A stretch of 17,500 bases of DNA from Glandiceps talaboti (GCF_964340395.1 NC_135550.1:10198408-10215907), one strand, 5' to 3'; numbered from the stretch's first letter, positions 1 to 8,599 are shown. Made by a program: numbers and translations. Notes: generated by a model not told the origin, from the letters alone.

Positions 1-497
1 ATCTGCTACAATAATTTAGCATACTAAGCTTATTATCGAGGATGTTGATTTTTGGGAGTCTCATTGTGAAGCGACAATTAATGACAGACAGTATTTCTGT
101 TATATTTCCGCAAGTATAGATGCCGTTTTTATTTTATCATGTTACTGTGGGTTAAGCACCTTATGCATGATGTAGTTTTTTCAATAATTTAAATACAGTG
201 CAATCAAGGATACCGTATATCAATAAAGTGATGGATAGCTAACTAGGGAGGGTCAATTGATATTTTTCTTCTTCTCGTCCTCATTTGTGTGGCGTGGTGG
301 ATTCGCTTCGTGCCACCAAACGCCCACAGCTGCATGGTGTACATAGGAATGACAAAATTGAGATCGAATGTCAGAGAAAGATGACACTCGTACAGTGGAA
401 AGAGATTCCCTCGAAGGGTGATGTTATAGTGCTTTGTTATTTTTTCTAAAATGGCACAAACAGAATTTGAATTATCGCGACATTGACGGAGCATGAT
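1..497. other. Non-coding stretch, nothing recognised
   Basis: AT-rich sequence with frequent stops in all frames. The longest open frame here, on the minus strand at 243-494, has no recognisable domain and no splice or promoter context, so it is treated as chance. No RNA gene, repeat or transposon signature was seen. Confidence 0.5.
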
Positions 498-519
498 TCA
501 AGGTCAACCTCTATAAAAG
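498..519 (+). promoter_or_regulatory. Candidate core promoter: ERR/NR5A-type site plus TATA box
   Basis: The sequence reads TCAAGGTCA at 498-506 and TATAAAAG at 512-519, five bases apart. TCAAGGTCA matches the extended half-site bound by orphan nuclear receptors of the ERR and NR5A (SF-1/FTZ-F1) families, and TATAAAAG is a strong TATA match. A start would be expected about 25-35 bases downstream, near 540-550. The only open frame that follows closely is a 40-residue one at 593-715. Both motifs are short and can arise by chance in AT-rich DNA, so promoter function is inference. Confidence 0.2.
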
Positions 520-592
520 CCCTCCGAATCGAAACCTTTGAACTTTTACGTCGCCTAGGTTACCAGACATCAGAAATACTTTAGATCGCCTG

Positions 593-715
593 ATGACTAT
601 AGTTCCACCGGGAGAAGGATTAAGCTTAACGAAACAATGTGACATGCTTGGGTGTTCTGACACGGACGTCCATGACAGTTACACACCACAATGCTGTTAC
701 AGCCACCTGTCGTAG
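593..715 (+). CDS. Tiny ORF (40 aa) below the candidate TATA box, doubtful
   Basis: An ATG at 593 opens a frame of 40 codons ending in TAG at 713-715. The product is not hydrophobic at its start, so no signal peptide is visible. Its second half has a few cysteines (a CDMLGC stretch and a CC pair). I recognise no family. It is listed only because it is the first ORF after the TATA-like element at 512-519. Length and composition are fully compatible with a chance frame. Confidence 0.08.
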   Translation: MTIVPPGEGLSLTKQCDMLGCSDTDVHDSYTPQCCYSHLS

Positions 716-1028
716 CTAATACGCGGTTGGCATCCCGTACACGTAACAGCCACCCAATATGTCATGTGTGGACAGGGCCCCTCGAATATTCTCCGACGCG
801 ACGTCAGGTATAAGATGGGCCCCTTGCAGTACACGGCGAGTTCAGGGATGTTCTGAGACACCGAGCGACAGTGAGGAATTCACCTTCTCGATATGAAACA
901 GGTACTTGTTGGATTAGAGCGTTCCGTTTATACATGAAATGATCTACTGATGCAAGGATATCCTGAGACAAGTGCACGTGTTTCCCGCGCAAATACAACT
1001 ACAATGATATCGCAAATGTTACTTGTAC

Positions 1029-1030
<2 letters not shown>
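716..1030. other. Non-coding stretch
   Basis: No gene recognised. The related words TTACAGCCACC (about 697-707) and GTAACAGCCACC (about 744-755) occur some 50 bases apart, and a minus-strand open frame at 804-998 shows nothing protein-like. This is ordinary flank leading into the GT microsatellite. Confidence 0.45.

Positions 1031-1072
<42 letters not shown>
1031..1072. repeat. (GT)21 microsatellite
   Basis: Uninterrupted GT dinucleotides, 21 units, followed to about 1120 by degenerate GT-rich sequence. An open frame running through it (950-1201) is made of Val/Cys repeats and is an artefact. Alternating GT can adopt left-handed DNA and is expected to vary in length between individuals. Confidence 0.98.
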
Positions 1073-1076
<4 letters not shown>

Positions 1077-1246
1077 GTCATTGTGTATATTTGTATGTGT
1101 GTGTCACTGTGTTTTTTTGTGTCAATTTATTTATGAACACCGTGCTATACTGCTCACCTAAATTTGATCAAATTGATATTCATATATATAAGATAATGTA
1201 AAAGCTCAAATGAATGAGTGAACATGTTACCTTTTAAATCCACACT

Positions 1247-1265
1247 GCTTTTCAGGCTGAAAAGC
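1247..1265. repeat. 19-bp odd palindrome
   Basis: GCTTTTCAG at 1247-1255 and CTGAAAAGC at 1257-1265 are exact reverse complements around a single central G. The 8-base core CTTTTCAG/CTGAAAAG recurs as a hairpin pair at 8896-8903 and 8939-8946. Role unknown. Confidence 0.8.
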
Positions 1266-1369
1266 AAATCCTGCCTCCGATAGTAGCTTTACTCAAGATT
1301 ATACTATGTGAACGGTTACAGCAGCCCCGTTGTCGCCTCAATGGATGTCAGTGAGCACATTAGCCATCT

Positions 1370-1387
1370 TGTTGATGTACATCAACA
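1370..1387. repeat. 18-bp perfect palindrome
   Basis: TGTTGATGTACATCAACA is its own reverse complement over all 18 bases with no spacer. A symmetric site this long is uncommon by chance in a window of this size and could be a dimer-binding site or cruciform nucleus. I do not recognise it as the site of a known factor. Confidence 0.8.
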
Positions 1388-2450
1388 CGCAATCATTAAA
1401 ACAGTCCATAAGAGATAGATAGAGTTTGCTCGCTGTACAGCAACAACGTTTAGTTGCCCTTCATCGGCCACAAAGGTCGATCGTTGAAGTAAGGGCGTTT
1501 CACACCCAGTACACATCCATCTTTGTGTCGGGTGCTCACTCACTCATCTCTGCTGCCAAACATACCTTGTAATCCGAGCCGAGTGGAACAATGAAACAGT
1601 CTCATCAAAGCCTAATAAACATACAACGGACTCGCATTCAAGTCACGTTAAACAAAATACCCCTCGAGAGCCTGGTTCACTCTGCTATTTTTTTTAACTT
1701 TCGTTATTTGGGCCCTTTAACTTACTGTCCAAGACGACGGGGACACCTGTTTCTACCTATTATTATCATATTATTTCTTCTTCCGTTTCTTTTGATTATT
1801 CTGCGCTTGCGCTTCGTTACTGAGTTGTTAATTTTTTTCAAAAATTTATTCTGATGGTATTTGATGATACGCCGGTGTATATGACAGGGTAATCGTATCG
1901 GTTTTAAAGAAGTCAATTTTGAAGATTAGAAGCCGCAAATAGAATACTTCGGAAGGTTCTGTAACCGTTAATACCGCAACTATGGGAGAAAGCGCGAGTT
2001 AAAATATAAGCAAGGCAGATTTGAATTTCGACTCGAGCGAATCATGAGTATATACAGAGAGACACATCGCAATACTTTAAGAATAACGCGAAAGAAGAAT
2101 GTGAACTTTTGCGACCGATTGACCGTCGACTGAATTTCAATGGTTCATAAATATGTTGAGATTTGTTGTAAGGCAGAGACCTGGGTACACAATTGACATC
2201 GACCATTTGTAATCCGACCATCAAATATGTGTGGGAAGCATTATTTATTGGGTTGACTGGGTCAGTATAATATACGGTACACACTATGGCAAGACGAGGG
2301 ATACTGTACAGCAATTTCTACAGAGGTGTTGAAAACATAATGCTGTGCTTCTGACTACATCGTCCGAATTATATATAAGCCTTCCTTCAATATCGTGACA
2401 GTAATAACAGTAGCGTTGTTTGTTTTCATCTAATGTGTAGTTATAACGCA

Positions 2451-2464
2451 GTAACCATGGTTAC
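2451..2464. promoter_or_regulatory. Perfect 14-bp palindrome resembling an RFX X-box
   Basis: GTAACCATGGTTAC is an exact inverted repeat. The arrangement GTNRCC-AT-GGYNAC is that of the X-box bound by RFX factors (ciliary gene promoters), but the third base of each half-site is A/T where the strongest consensus has T/A, so the match is imperfect though symmetric. It lies about 75 bases downstream of a TATATAAG word. No gene is recognised next to it. Confidence 0.2.
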
Positions 2465-2750
2465 CAATATCACGTTCGGAATACTTTGATAACAGGGGAA
2501 AATAATCAAACACTGAATATATTTTATGATTTATTGCATTGAATAACCTCCCTCTGTTTCAGCAAATAAAACGCGCTGTAAGACTATTAAATGATATTTG
2601 ACTGAAAGGGTCATAGTGTCGATGTCATAAATATTAACTGCACACTCGCTGTCATCTTGTAGAGAGTTGTCTATAATAACCATTTAATTTTACCGCCATC
2701 ACGATCCATCTTCTCGCTCCGGTTGGCCCATACGTTCTGATATATTCAAG

Positions 2751-2763
2751 TGACCTTTGAACT
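2751..2763 (-). promoter_or_regulatory. DR1 nuclear-receptor element
   Basis: The minus strand reads AGTTCA-A-AGGTCA, a direct repeat of two hexamers spaced by one base. This is the DR1 arrangement bound by HNF4 and RXR heterodimers. Weaker relatives occur at 6552-6564 and near 4812, and half-site forms near 536 and 17060. No gene start is recognised nearby, so function is unproven. Confidence 0.25.
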
Positions 2764-2842
2764 TTCAACTTGTTGCCGTTCTATGAACCTAATTAATTAT
2801 GTATGCTAACGGAAAGTGCAAATCTTCGTGCGAGTCTCTCAG

Positions 2843-2940
2843 CTATGAAATTAATTTTCATAGATGAACTCGTGCATGCCATACCATGGTTAGAGCGCCA
2901 CTGTAGTTCAGATCGCATGGGCGTATATGCATGTACGAGT
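2843..2940. repeat. Pair of hairpin-forming inverted repeats
   Basis: A short hairpin is formed by CTATGAAA (2843-2850) and TTTCATAG (2856-2863) with a 5-base loop. Beside it, ACTCGTGCATG (2868-2878) pairs with CATGTACGAGT (2930-2940) with one mismatch, and pairing continues weakly inward through GC-TAC bases to about 2884 and 2923. The cluster may be a decayed foldback element. No target-site duplication was found. Confidence 0.45.
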
Positions 2941-3198
2941 CTTGGGCATCACTCGAACAACTATCCGTCTAACGATGTTAAACAGAAAATAACATAATTG
3001 TGCCTTTGTTCAAGAAATAAAACAGAAGTCAAATTGACATAGAAGTGCGTCAAGTGAGAAATGTTCATTTTTTTTCTAAGGGGGTTGGGGGTTGCCTTAA
3101 CATTAAATATTTCGTGGCGGTAAAATATTTGGTGAACAACATGTCTTTACTTCTCAGTACTTGCTGTTGTTATTACAGTACGGTTATATTACTGTGCA

Positions 3199-3210
3199 GA
3201 TCACGTGATC
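3199..3210. promoter_or_regulatory. 12-bp palindrome containing a CACGTG E-box
   Basis: GATCACGTGATC is perfectly symmetric and contains TCACGTGA, the core favoured by MITF/TFE and USF type bHLH-zip factors. There is no adjacent gene start that I can recognise. Confidence 0.2.
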
Positions 3211-3305
3211 AGTAATCTATGGATGCAGCTTTAAGTGACAGACAGACAAGATGAGTTAATAAGCTTCTTTACTCACATGAAACAAATAACATAACTAAAG
3301 CCGAA

Positions 3306-3330
3306 CCACAGACAATGAATACGTCTGTGG
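3306..3330. repeat. Perfect 8-bp hairpin with 9-base loop
   Basis: CCACAGAC (3306-3313) and GTCTGTGG (3323-3330) are exact reverse complements. There is no U-run after the stem and no open frame ending before it, so it is only a small inverted repeat. Confidence 0.6.
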
Positions 3331-3880
3331 CAGAACTAATAAGACCCGGCACTTTGACATATGATACAAATGGATACTGTTACTAAAATGAATAGGAAAC
3401 TACTGTTATGCTATCAACTGTAATACCAGTGCCATACATACGGCACTCTTCATTATACCATGCACGAGCCAAGTTGAACAAAAAAATATGGAATGTATAC
3501 TCTGGTCGTTCTACGTCACTACAACGCGTGTACACATCACGACAACGTGTGTCTGCGTCACCGGTTATGCTGTGTTCGAAATATGATTATATGAGTCCAA
3601 ATTGCCATTACTTTCCCCGATTTATCTTTGACATTACTGACGCTGGTAATAATGTCATTCTCCAATATTTTCTTCATTCAACCGGCAAATACTCGTGGTG
3701 GTCACTACTCGTCTAGCGACTCGTGGTGACCAAGTCCCCTTTATAGGTCACTCGTATTTTCCTTGGCTGAACGAAAACAAATATTGGGTGAATAGCATCT
3801 AAATGTCATGGAAGACATTCAACAATCGTGGTTTTATGGAATTATTTGAATTTTGATCAGAGTAAGTGCCATCATTTGAA

Positions 3881-3921
3881 TATTAAATGTACAAATGCGC
3901 AATAGTATTAAATGTACAAAT
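3881..3921 (+). repeat. Two exact 16-bp direct repeats
   Basis: TATTAAATGTACAAAT occurs at 3881-3896 and again at 3906-3921, nine bases apart. An exact 16-base match this close together points to a local tandem duplication of about 25 bp or to slippage. Confidence 0.85.
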
Positions 3922-4025
3922 CTTAGTTGTTTCGTCGAGTTGAAAATAAGAATTTTATGAATCGGCTGTGAAAGCTTTAGAGATACGTATGATGTATGGA
4001 GAATTGGCTAGGAATAGCATGGCAA

Positions 4026-4050
4026 TTTTTTTTTTTTGAGGGGGGGGGGG
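4026..4050. repeat. T12 run followed by G11 run
   Basis: Twelve T (4026-4037) are followed by GA and then eleven G (4040-4050). Tandem homopolymers like this are prone to length error in assembly. Confidence 0.9.
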
Positions 4051-4690
4051 TTGTTTTTATTCAAGTCATTTACAAATATACGGTATTTTCTAAAGTGTTG
4101 ACCCTTGCCGGATTCATTCTCTATAAAGAAACATTTTTGTAGGAATTTAATACCCATTCTTGATATAACTGATATAAAAGTTCCGTGGCAAACTCACCGC
4201 ACACTCCACGATCTGGTAATCCTGAAATGCACGGATATAACAATCTGTTGCCGACAGACATTTGATACTACGATAATCTTCGTTATTTACAGACCGTTCT
4301 AATACTAGCAATGATTTGATGGCAATATTCGTTGTAACATCTAACAAAGTAGACAGCTTGTAATCTCACTTTGATTGAAATACCGAGTGTCAGTATATAT
4401 AGAGTGAGTTGTCAATGTAATATTCAAGGTGGTATAGCGTATCATGGAACCTTCAATTCTGCTCTATTATTTTCGTCACATGTTTGTTTTGCACTATGTT
4501 ATTTTCATTAAATTGGTCCGCTAACCCCGGAAGGTACACGATGTCGCACGACATACAGAATCTCGGAGTGTGTACATTTTGTTTATTCAGTTTTACAATA
4601 ATGGTACCTTATACACTAAAGCTCACATCATTTTTCTATGATTCTAGTGGTCTGAGACTGTATAATCTGATTAGAATCAATCTCCGAAAC

Positions 4691-4733
4691 TTATCAAATT
4701 TACTTAAAACCCGTAAGTATTCAAATTTGATAA
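4691..4733. repeat. 11-bp inverted repeat forming a hairpin
   Basis: TTATCAAATTT (4691-4701) is the exact reverse complement of AAATTTGATAA (4723-4733). Inside it, ACTTA and TAAGT can extend the stem past a 4-base bulge, leaving a 7-base loop. It could be the remnant of a small foldback element. Confidence 0.6.
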
Positions 4734-5907
4734 CTCTCGAAAAATAACTTCCATTTTATAAATGATTCGACAACTTGACCATTTCATTTGTTATCCTAAA
4801 TCGTTTGCCCAAACTTTGACCTTGTATCAACATTCGTACACATTAAAATATACATATTTTTTGTCGAATGATGGCGCACTTCTATATTTTGTATATAATA
4901 ATTTACTTCGCTCACTCACTCACTATACCTTGTTCATCTCTTTCTAATAAAACACCGGTGGCGCTCGGTATACATAATGATGACAAGTAAAAATTCTAGC
5001 GATACTTTGCAGTTTATATCTAGTAACATGTCCTGTAAGTTTCAACGCACTGTGCAAAAAGTGGGGGTGATGACCTGGTATTGACGTCAAGGGTAAATCA
5101 AAAATATCGCATAGATAGTACAACCGGTCTTGCAATACTTAGTAAAAATAAAGACCATGAAACTGCTGCTCTCATCGTAAACGGCTTCACAATGCATGCT
5201 CCATGACAAATAACACCAGATGAGCATATAAAAAATATGATCGTACATTGTTTGGCGCCCTTCACATTATAATGACACAAACTAATCCGCTGCCATTTTA
5301 CAAGTTAGAAGACGAGTTAGCTTTGATTTTTTTTTCACACCTGAAGAAAAGATGGTCTGGGCTCGAAAGGTAGCAGAATAAAGAAGCTTCGATAAATTGA
5401 TGATGTCACATGCCAGGTCCTTCCCTTTTCTTTGAGATCGCCATTCACGAACCTACCAAGGCCACCATCTCGTCGGTCAAGTCGACATACTCCTGGTCTC
5501 GATAACCCGATTCTTGTTAGAAAATAATTGTGTCGAATACATTTTGTGCGAATTGAGGTTATGATGCAAAATGATAGTTGGAAATTCAATATCATAGTGT
5601 ACAGACTTCGATCCTCTGTTAGAAAATTAATGCAGAAAATAATAAGTTTATAGCAAATTTACTAAACAACGGTCCAGCGATTAAAAATACATAAATCGCT
5701 CGTCGGTATTTTAAATGTGACGGCTGTTATCATTACCGATGACACTGTTGTAAAATTAGAAACAGCTGCCGCTTTGATTTCCACGCATCACAAACTCCAA
5801 CATGTAACATAACAAGTCAAATCATCATGATCATACAGGTATTACCATCCAGTGAATCCATCGACGAATATCTATATACAGATTCATTATCCAGAATTAT
5901 TATGTAT

Positions 5908-5910
<3 letters not shown>

Positions 5911-5992
<82 letters not shown>

Positions 5993-5997
5993 TATAT
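5911..5997. repeat. (TA)n microsatellite, about 87 bp
   Basis: Pure TA from 5911 to 5986, one C at 5987, then AT repeats to 5997. Plus-strand open frames through it (5827-6064) are Tyr/Ile repeats and not genes. It lies just beyond the candidate polyadenylation signal of the minus-strand gene. Confidence 0.98.
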
Positions 5998-7037
5998 CAG
6001 AGGTTTATTGCTTCAGAAGGAATCGACTGATTTAGAATATAACAAAACACGCAAATGTAAATAGTAAATACTAAACATGATATTTTTCATCAAATTAAAT
6101 TTCGTAACAATGACACTGTCACTAGACAATAATTACCAGTATTAGTATGTAAATAGAGTATGAGGGACGTTTTTAACGGTTGGATTGCCATTGGGTGACA
6201 ACAACCGCATTGTTAGTACGACTCAGAGTATATTGGGCAATTTATACCAGATCCAATGAATCCATATATATTGCACAAAGCCATCACAAAGCGCAAAAGT
6301 GCTTGCTAAGACCTAATTTATAACGTCATTCACTCTGGGGTTCTTATGGTCGATGGAAGGTCCAATAAGCAATATATAACCGATACTAACTGAAACAATG
6401 TTGAAATATAATTTATCGACTTATGTCTCATTGTACATCCAAACCTTACATAGAAGTAACAATGAAAATATCTAAACATGTTAATATATCTAGTTGCAAA
6501 TCATGTTTATCACATTCGTCACGCTTAATGACACGAAATAATAACACTAGAGGGTCAAAGTTGACGAGTTACTACGAGCAATAACAAAAACTTCATTATC
6601 ATACACCCTTCAACCTATTGTCTGTGGAATATACAGGGGTATTATTTAACGACATCAAGGCACTGAAATATTGAGATGTAAAATGAACATCACATTCAAA
6701 AAAACAACGAGTTAAGGATGGAGACAGCGGTCATTTAAAAGCTTTCTTAGTGTACATAACATTATCAAAGTGCTCACCTTCATCTAAAGTGACCTAAAAA
6801 GTCATGAGAGGAGAAGCAGGTGTAACAATAAAAGATCAGATACAAACTGTTTTCCGCTTCGCATGACTGTTCATTTTAGCCTCGGGGTCCGCCAGCTAAA
6901 CGAACTGTAACAGGTAGCTGGTTTGAAAGTTAAGTAAGACTAGTACAGTTTTACAAAGTGTATAGCATACTAAGTAACCAAAAAACATAAATAACACGAT
7001 TACTTCCGAACGAATCTCTAAAGTAAGACATTGTCTT
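5998..7037 (-). other. Probable 3' untranslated region and downstream flank of the minus-strand gene
   Basis: About 1 kb lies between the stop codon of the 342-residue gene (7038-7040) and the TA tract. It contains no protein-like open frame. On the minus strand, hexamers that could act as polyadenylation signals are TATAAA (6317-6322 and 6241-6246) and one canonical AATAAA (6004-6009). A donor-like GTGAGC on the minus strand near 6773-6778 follows the stop codon, and use of it would place an intron in the 3' untranslated region. The boundary between transcript and flank cannot be placed from sequence alone. A DR1-like motif lies at 6552-6564. Confidence 0.4.
6004..6009 (-). terminator. Candidate polyadenylation signal AATAAA
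   Basis: The plus strand reads TTTATT, so the minus strand carries canonical AATAAA. It is the only canonical signal within about 1 kb after the stop codon at 7038. The sequence beyond it is TA-repeat rather than clearly GU-rich, which weakens the call, and the TATAAA variants nearer the gene are alternatives. Confidence 0.25.
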
Positions 7038-8066
7038 TTAATCAGCAAGATTTCCTGATGCTTTCAAGTCCATGACTGTTCGGACGAGTGCGGCAAAGGA
7101 ATGTTTCTTGTTTACTTTGTCATCGCATTTTGTGCCAGGGAATGTCTTCGGACGCGATCGTTTCAGTTTCTTATCGTCCATTCCCAGCCACTGCGAGAGT
7201 CCGACTTGTTTGCTAGCAGCACCGGAGGCCAGGTGGTTTGGCTTTCGGTAGAGAGGTTGCGGTGCTACGGCGGCCAAATCTTGTAACTCGTCCTGGGGAT
7301 ATGTTTCATTTGGATCGTCGTTCAAGTCCTTCGTGTTTCCAATATGTTGTAAACTGTTTCTCCTCAACAAAGAACGTGACAAAACAGAGCTGTCTGTAAT
7401 GAAAACAGAAGGCGATGTGTCCTTTTTGGTACCTTTATACGTTTTCCATTTTGCAATGACAGGTAGAACTCGTTCCTCCGCTTCTTTATCGAGCACATTG
7501 ATTTTTGGCAATAGGCAGCCATCGGACTTCACAGAGTTGGTAGGTAAACCCGAGTCGACTGATTGCCTTCGGCGTGGTGTTTTCCTTTCTTCATTAGATG
7601 CAGGCGATGTATTCTGATTACTGGCTGTTTTACCATGAAAAGGTCTCGCGGCGCCTTGGAGATGCGCGGGTGATTTCCCTTGCCTCGGTGAAGTTACCTG
7701 CGAGTCCAACGAACACCTGCGTTGTGAATAAACTGACTCTATACCCGAATCGGAATCAGAAGATTTTCGTCTTGCGTGTCTCTCTCTCTCGATCTCAATT
7801 TTCTTCAACTGCAACATCTCCAACTTCCTCCTCATCTCCTTCTCGTCTTTATTGAGCGCCATAGTTGCGAGGTGGTATTCCAATACCAATATACTCTTGG
7901 TCCTGATTAAGTTGACATCATGCACACGACAGAGCCGTCTGAAATGCGCCTCTGAAAAGCTGATTTTATGGGGACTACTACACCCGTCCTCAAAATCAAT
8001 CGCTTTTGTTCTTCTCCATGGTGGCAGACCATTCATGGTGGGCAATGATGCGAGCGTCGCTGACAT
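7038..8066 (-). CDS. Orphan basic, serine-rich, largely disordered protein (342 aa)
   Basis: This is the only long open frame in the window. The ATG at 8066 is the first in its exon and an in-frame TAA at 8070-8072 blocks extension. A second ATG at 8036 (Met11) has far better context (CCCACC before it), so translation may start there. I do not recognise the family. Residues 33-70 look helical. Residues 71-101 are a highly charged helix, possibly coiled coil (KEMRRKLEMLQLKKIEIERE). Residues 102-200 are low in complexity and rich in Ser, Pro, Lys and Arg. Four RRxS sites for basophilic kinases fall at residues 99-102, 116-119, 166-169 and 235-238. S/T-P sites occur at 126, 132, 154, 163 and 218. 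DSGIES at 106-111 matches the beta-TrCP DSGxxS degron, and DSGLPT at 171-176 is a near match. The C terminus (residues 320-342) is a short amphipathic, probably helical tail. There is no signal peptide or membrane segment, so it is probably nuclear or cytoplasmic. Coding status is nearly sure; function is unknown. Confidence 0.88.
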   Translation of the reverse strand: MSATLASLPTMNGLPPWRRTKAIDFEDGCSSPHKISFSEAHFRRLCRVHDVNLIRTKSILVLEYHLATMALNKDEKEMRRKLEMLQLKKIEIERERHARRKSSDSDSGIESVYSQRRCSLDSQVTSPRQGKSPAHLQGAARPFHGKTASNQNTSPASNEERKTPRRRQSVDSGLPTNSVKSDGCLLPKINVLDKEAEERVLPVIAKWKTYKGTKKDTSPSVFITDSSVLSRSLLRRNSLQHIGNTKDLNDDPNETYPQDELQDLAAVAPQPLYRKPNHLASGAASKQVGLSQWLGMDDKKLKRSRPKTFPGTKCDDKVNKKHSFAALVRTVMDLKASGNLAD

Positions 8067-8094
8067 GAGTTATGTTTATGGGGCGATACAAAAG
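8067..8094 (-). other. 5' untranslated part of the coding exon
   Basis: Twenty-eight bases between the inferred 3' splice site and the ATG. They contain no upstream ATG, and they include the in-frame stop (8070-8072), which shows that the preceding exon or exons add no coding sequence in this frame. The base at -3 relative to the first ATG is C, a weak initiation context. Confidence 0.65.
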
Positions 8095-8124
8095 CTGTAA
8101 AGAAAGAAAATAAACAGGTTAGTG
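8095..8124 (-). promoter_or_regulatory. 3' splice site of the minus-strand gene
   Basis: Read on the minus strand: a branch-point-like CACTAAC (8118-8124, candidate branch A at 8119), a pyrimidine-rich stretch TTTATTTTCTTTCTTTACAG, and AG at 8096-8095. The branch A lies 24 bases from the AG, a typical distance. The exon therefore begins at 8094 and the gene has an intron in its 5' untranslated region. No matching upstream donor was identified with confidence. Confidence 0.75.
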
Positions 8125-8599
8125 TCATAATAAAACACCTATTGATGTACATACATCGTTTTATGACTGTACCAACCATAAAATATAGTAAAACAACATT
8201 GACAGTGAAATGATGTACCTATCGAGTTGTTGCTGAATAGCTGGTTGTCAGCTAGGCAGCAGTTGCACAACCTTTACGGTCCCCATCCCTGGAGATGACA
8301 TTGACGGTTGAAAACACGTTACATCACAGGCAGGAATCCATATGCTGCTGTGACACACCAACTAATTAGCAATGAACTAATATAGGAAGATGATACCTAC
8401 ACCAGTCGTTACTATGGTTACGGAAAGGATTTATCCAAAATGACATCAACAAGTTATAATTGTAATAACAGTGTTATGCGTATCATGTTAATAATCAAAT
8501 ATGTGTGATATTTATGAAACGTCATGACGACCACACGATGTATTCAAATTTAATGAATTACGTAATGTATGCAAAAACAATTTAGTTTTTCTCGCTAAA

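Larger units (their letters stand above)
1073..2450. other. Non-coding stretch with two perfect palindromes
   Basis: No gene recognised. Open frames (for example plus 1591-1854, minus 1722-1916 and 2042-2314) are low in complexity or featureless. A minus-strand donor-like GTGAGC lies near 1150-1157 and a TATATAAG word near 2372, but neither is tied to a reading frame. The two palindromes at 1247-1265 and 1370-1387 are listed separately. Confidence 0.45.
2465..3880. other. Non-coding stretch with several symmetric sites
   Basis: No gene recognised. A plus-strand acceptor-like stretch ending CTCCCTCTGTTTCAG at 2562 is well formed, but the frame after it stays open for only 12 codons. Open frames at plus 2803-2997 and 3408-3716 lack features. 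Symmetric elements at 2751, 2843-2940, 3199 and 3306 are listed separately. Confidence 0.4.
3922..5910. other. Non-coding stretch
   Basis: No gene recognised. Open frames at plus 4105-4302, 4484-4747 and 4762-4947, and minus 4944-5135, 5098-5280 and 5335-5595 are short, lack domains and lie in AT-rich DNA. A CRE-like TGACGTCA octamer is present at 5082-5089 and a GTAAGT donor-like word near 5034-5039, without supporting frames. Confidence 0.4.

Noticed and set aside
2563-2601. Short frame after a good acceptor, slightly reminiscent of the histone H2B helix (AVRLL)
   Set aside because: Only 12 codons before a stop, and the resemblance covers five residues. Surrounding DNA has no histone sequence.
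5827-6064. Open frames of Tyr/Ile repeats
   Set aside because: They are a translation of the (TA)n microsatellite.
7101-8100. Four plus-strand open frames (61-94 codons) opposite the orphan gene
   Set aside because: They are complements of the 342-residue coding frame, with no splice, start or domain support.
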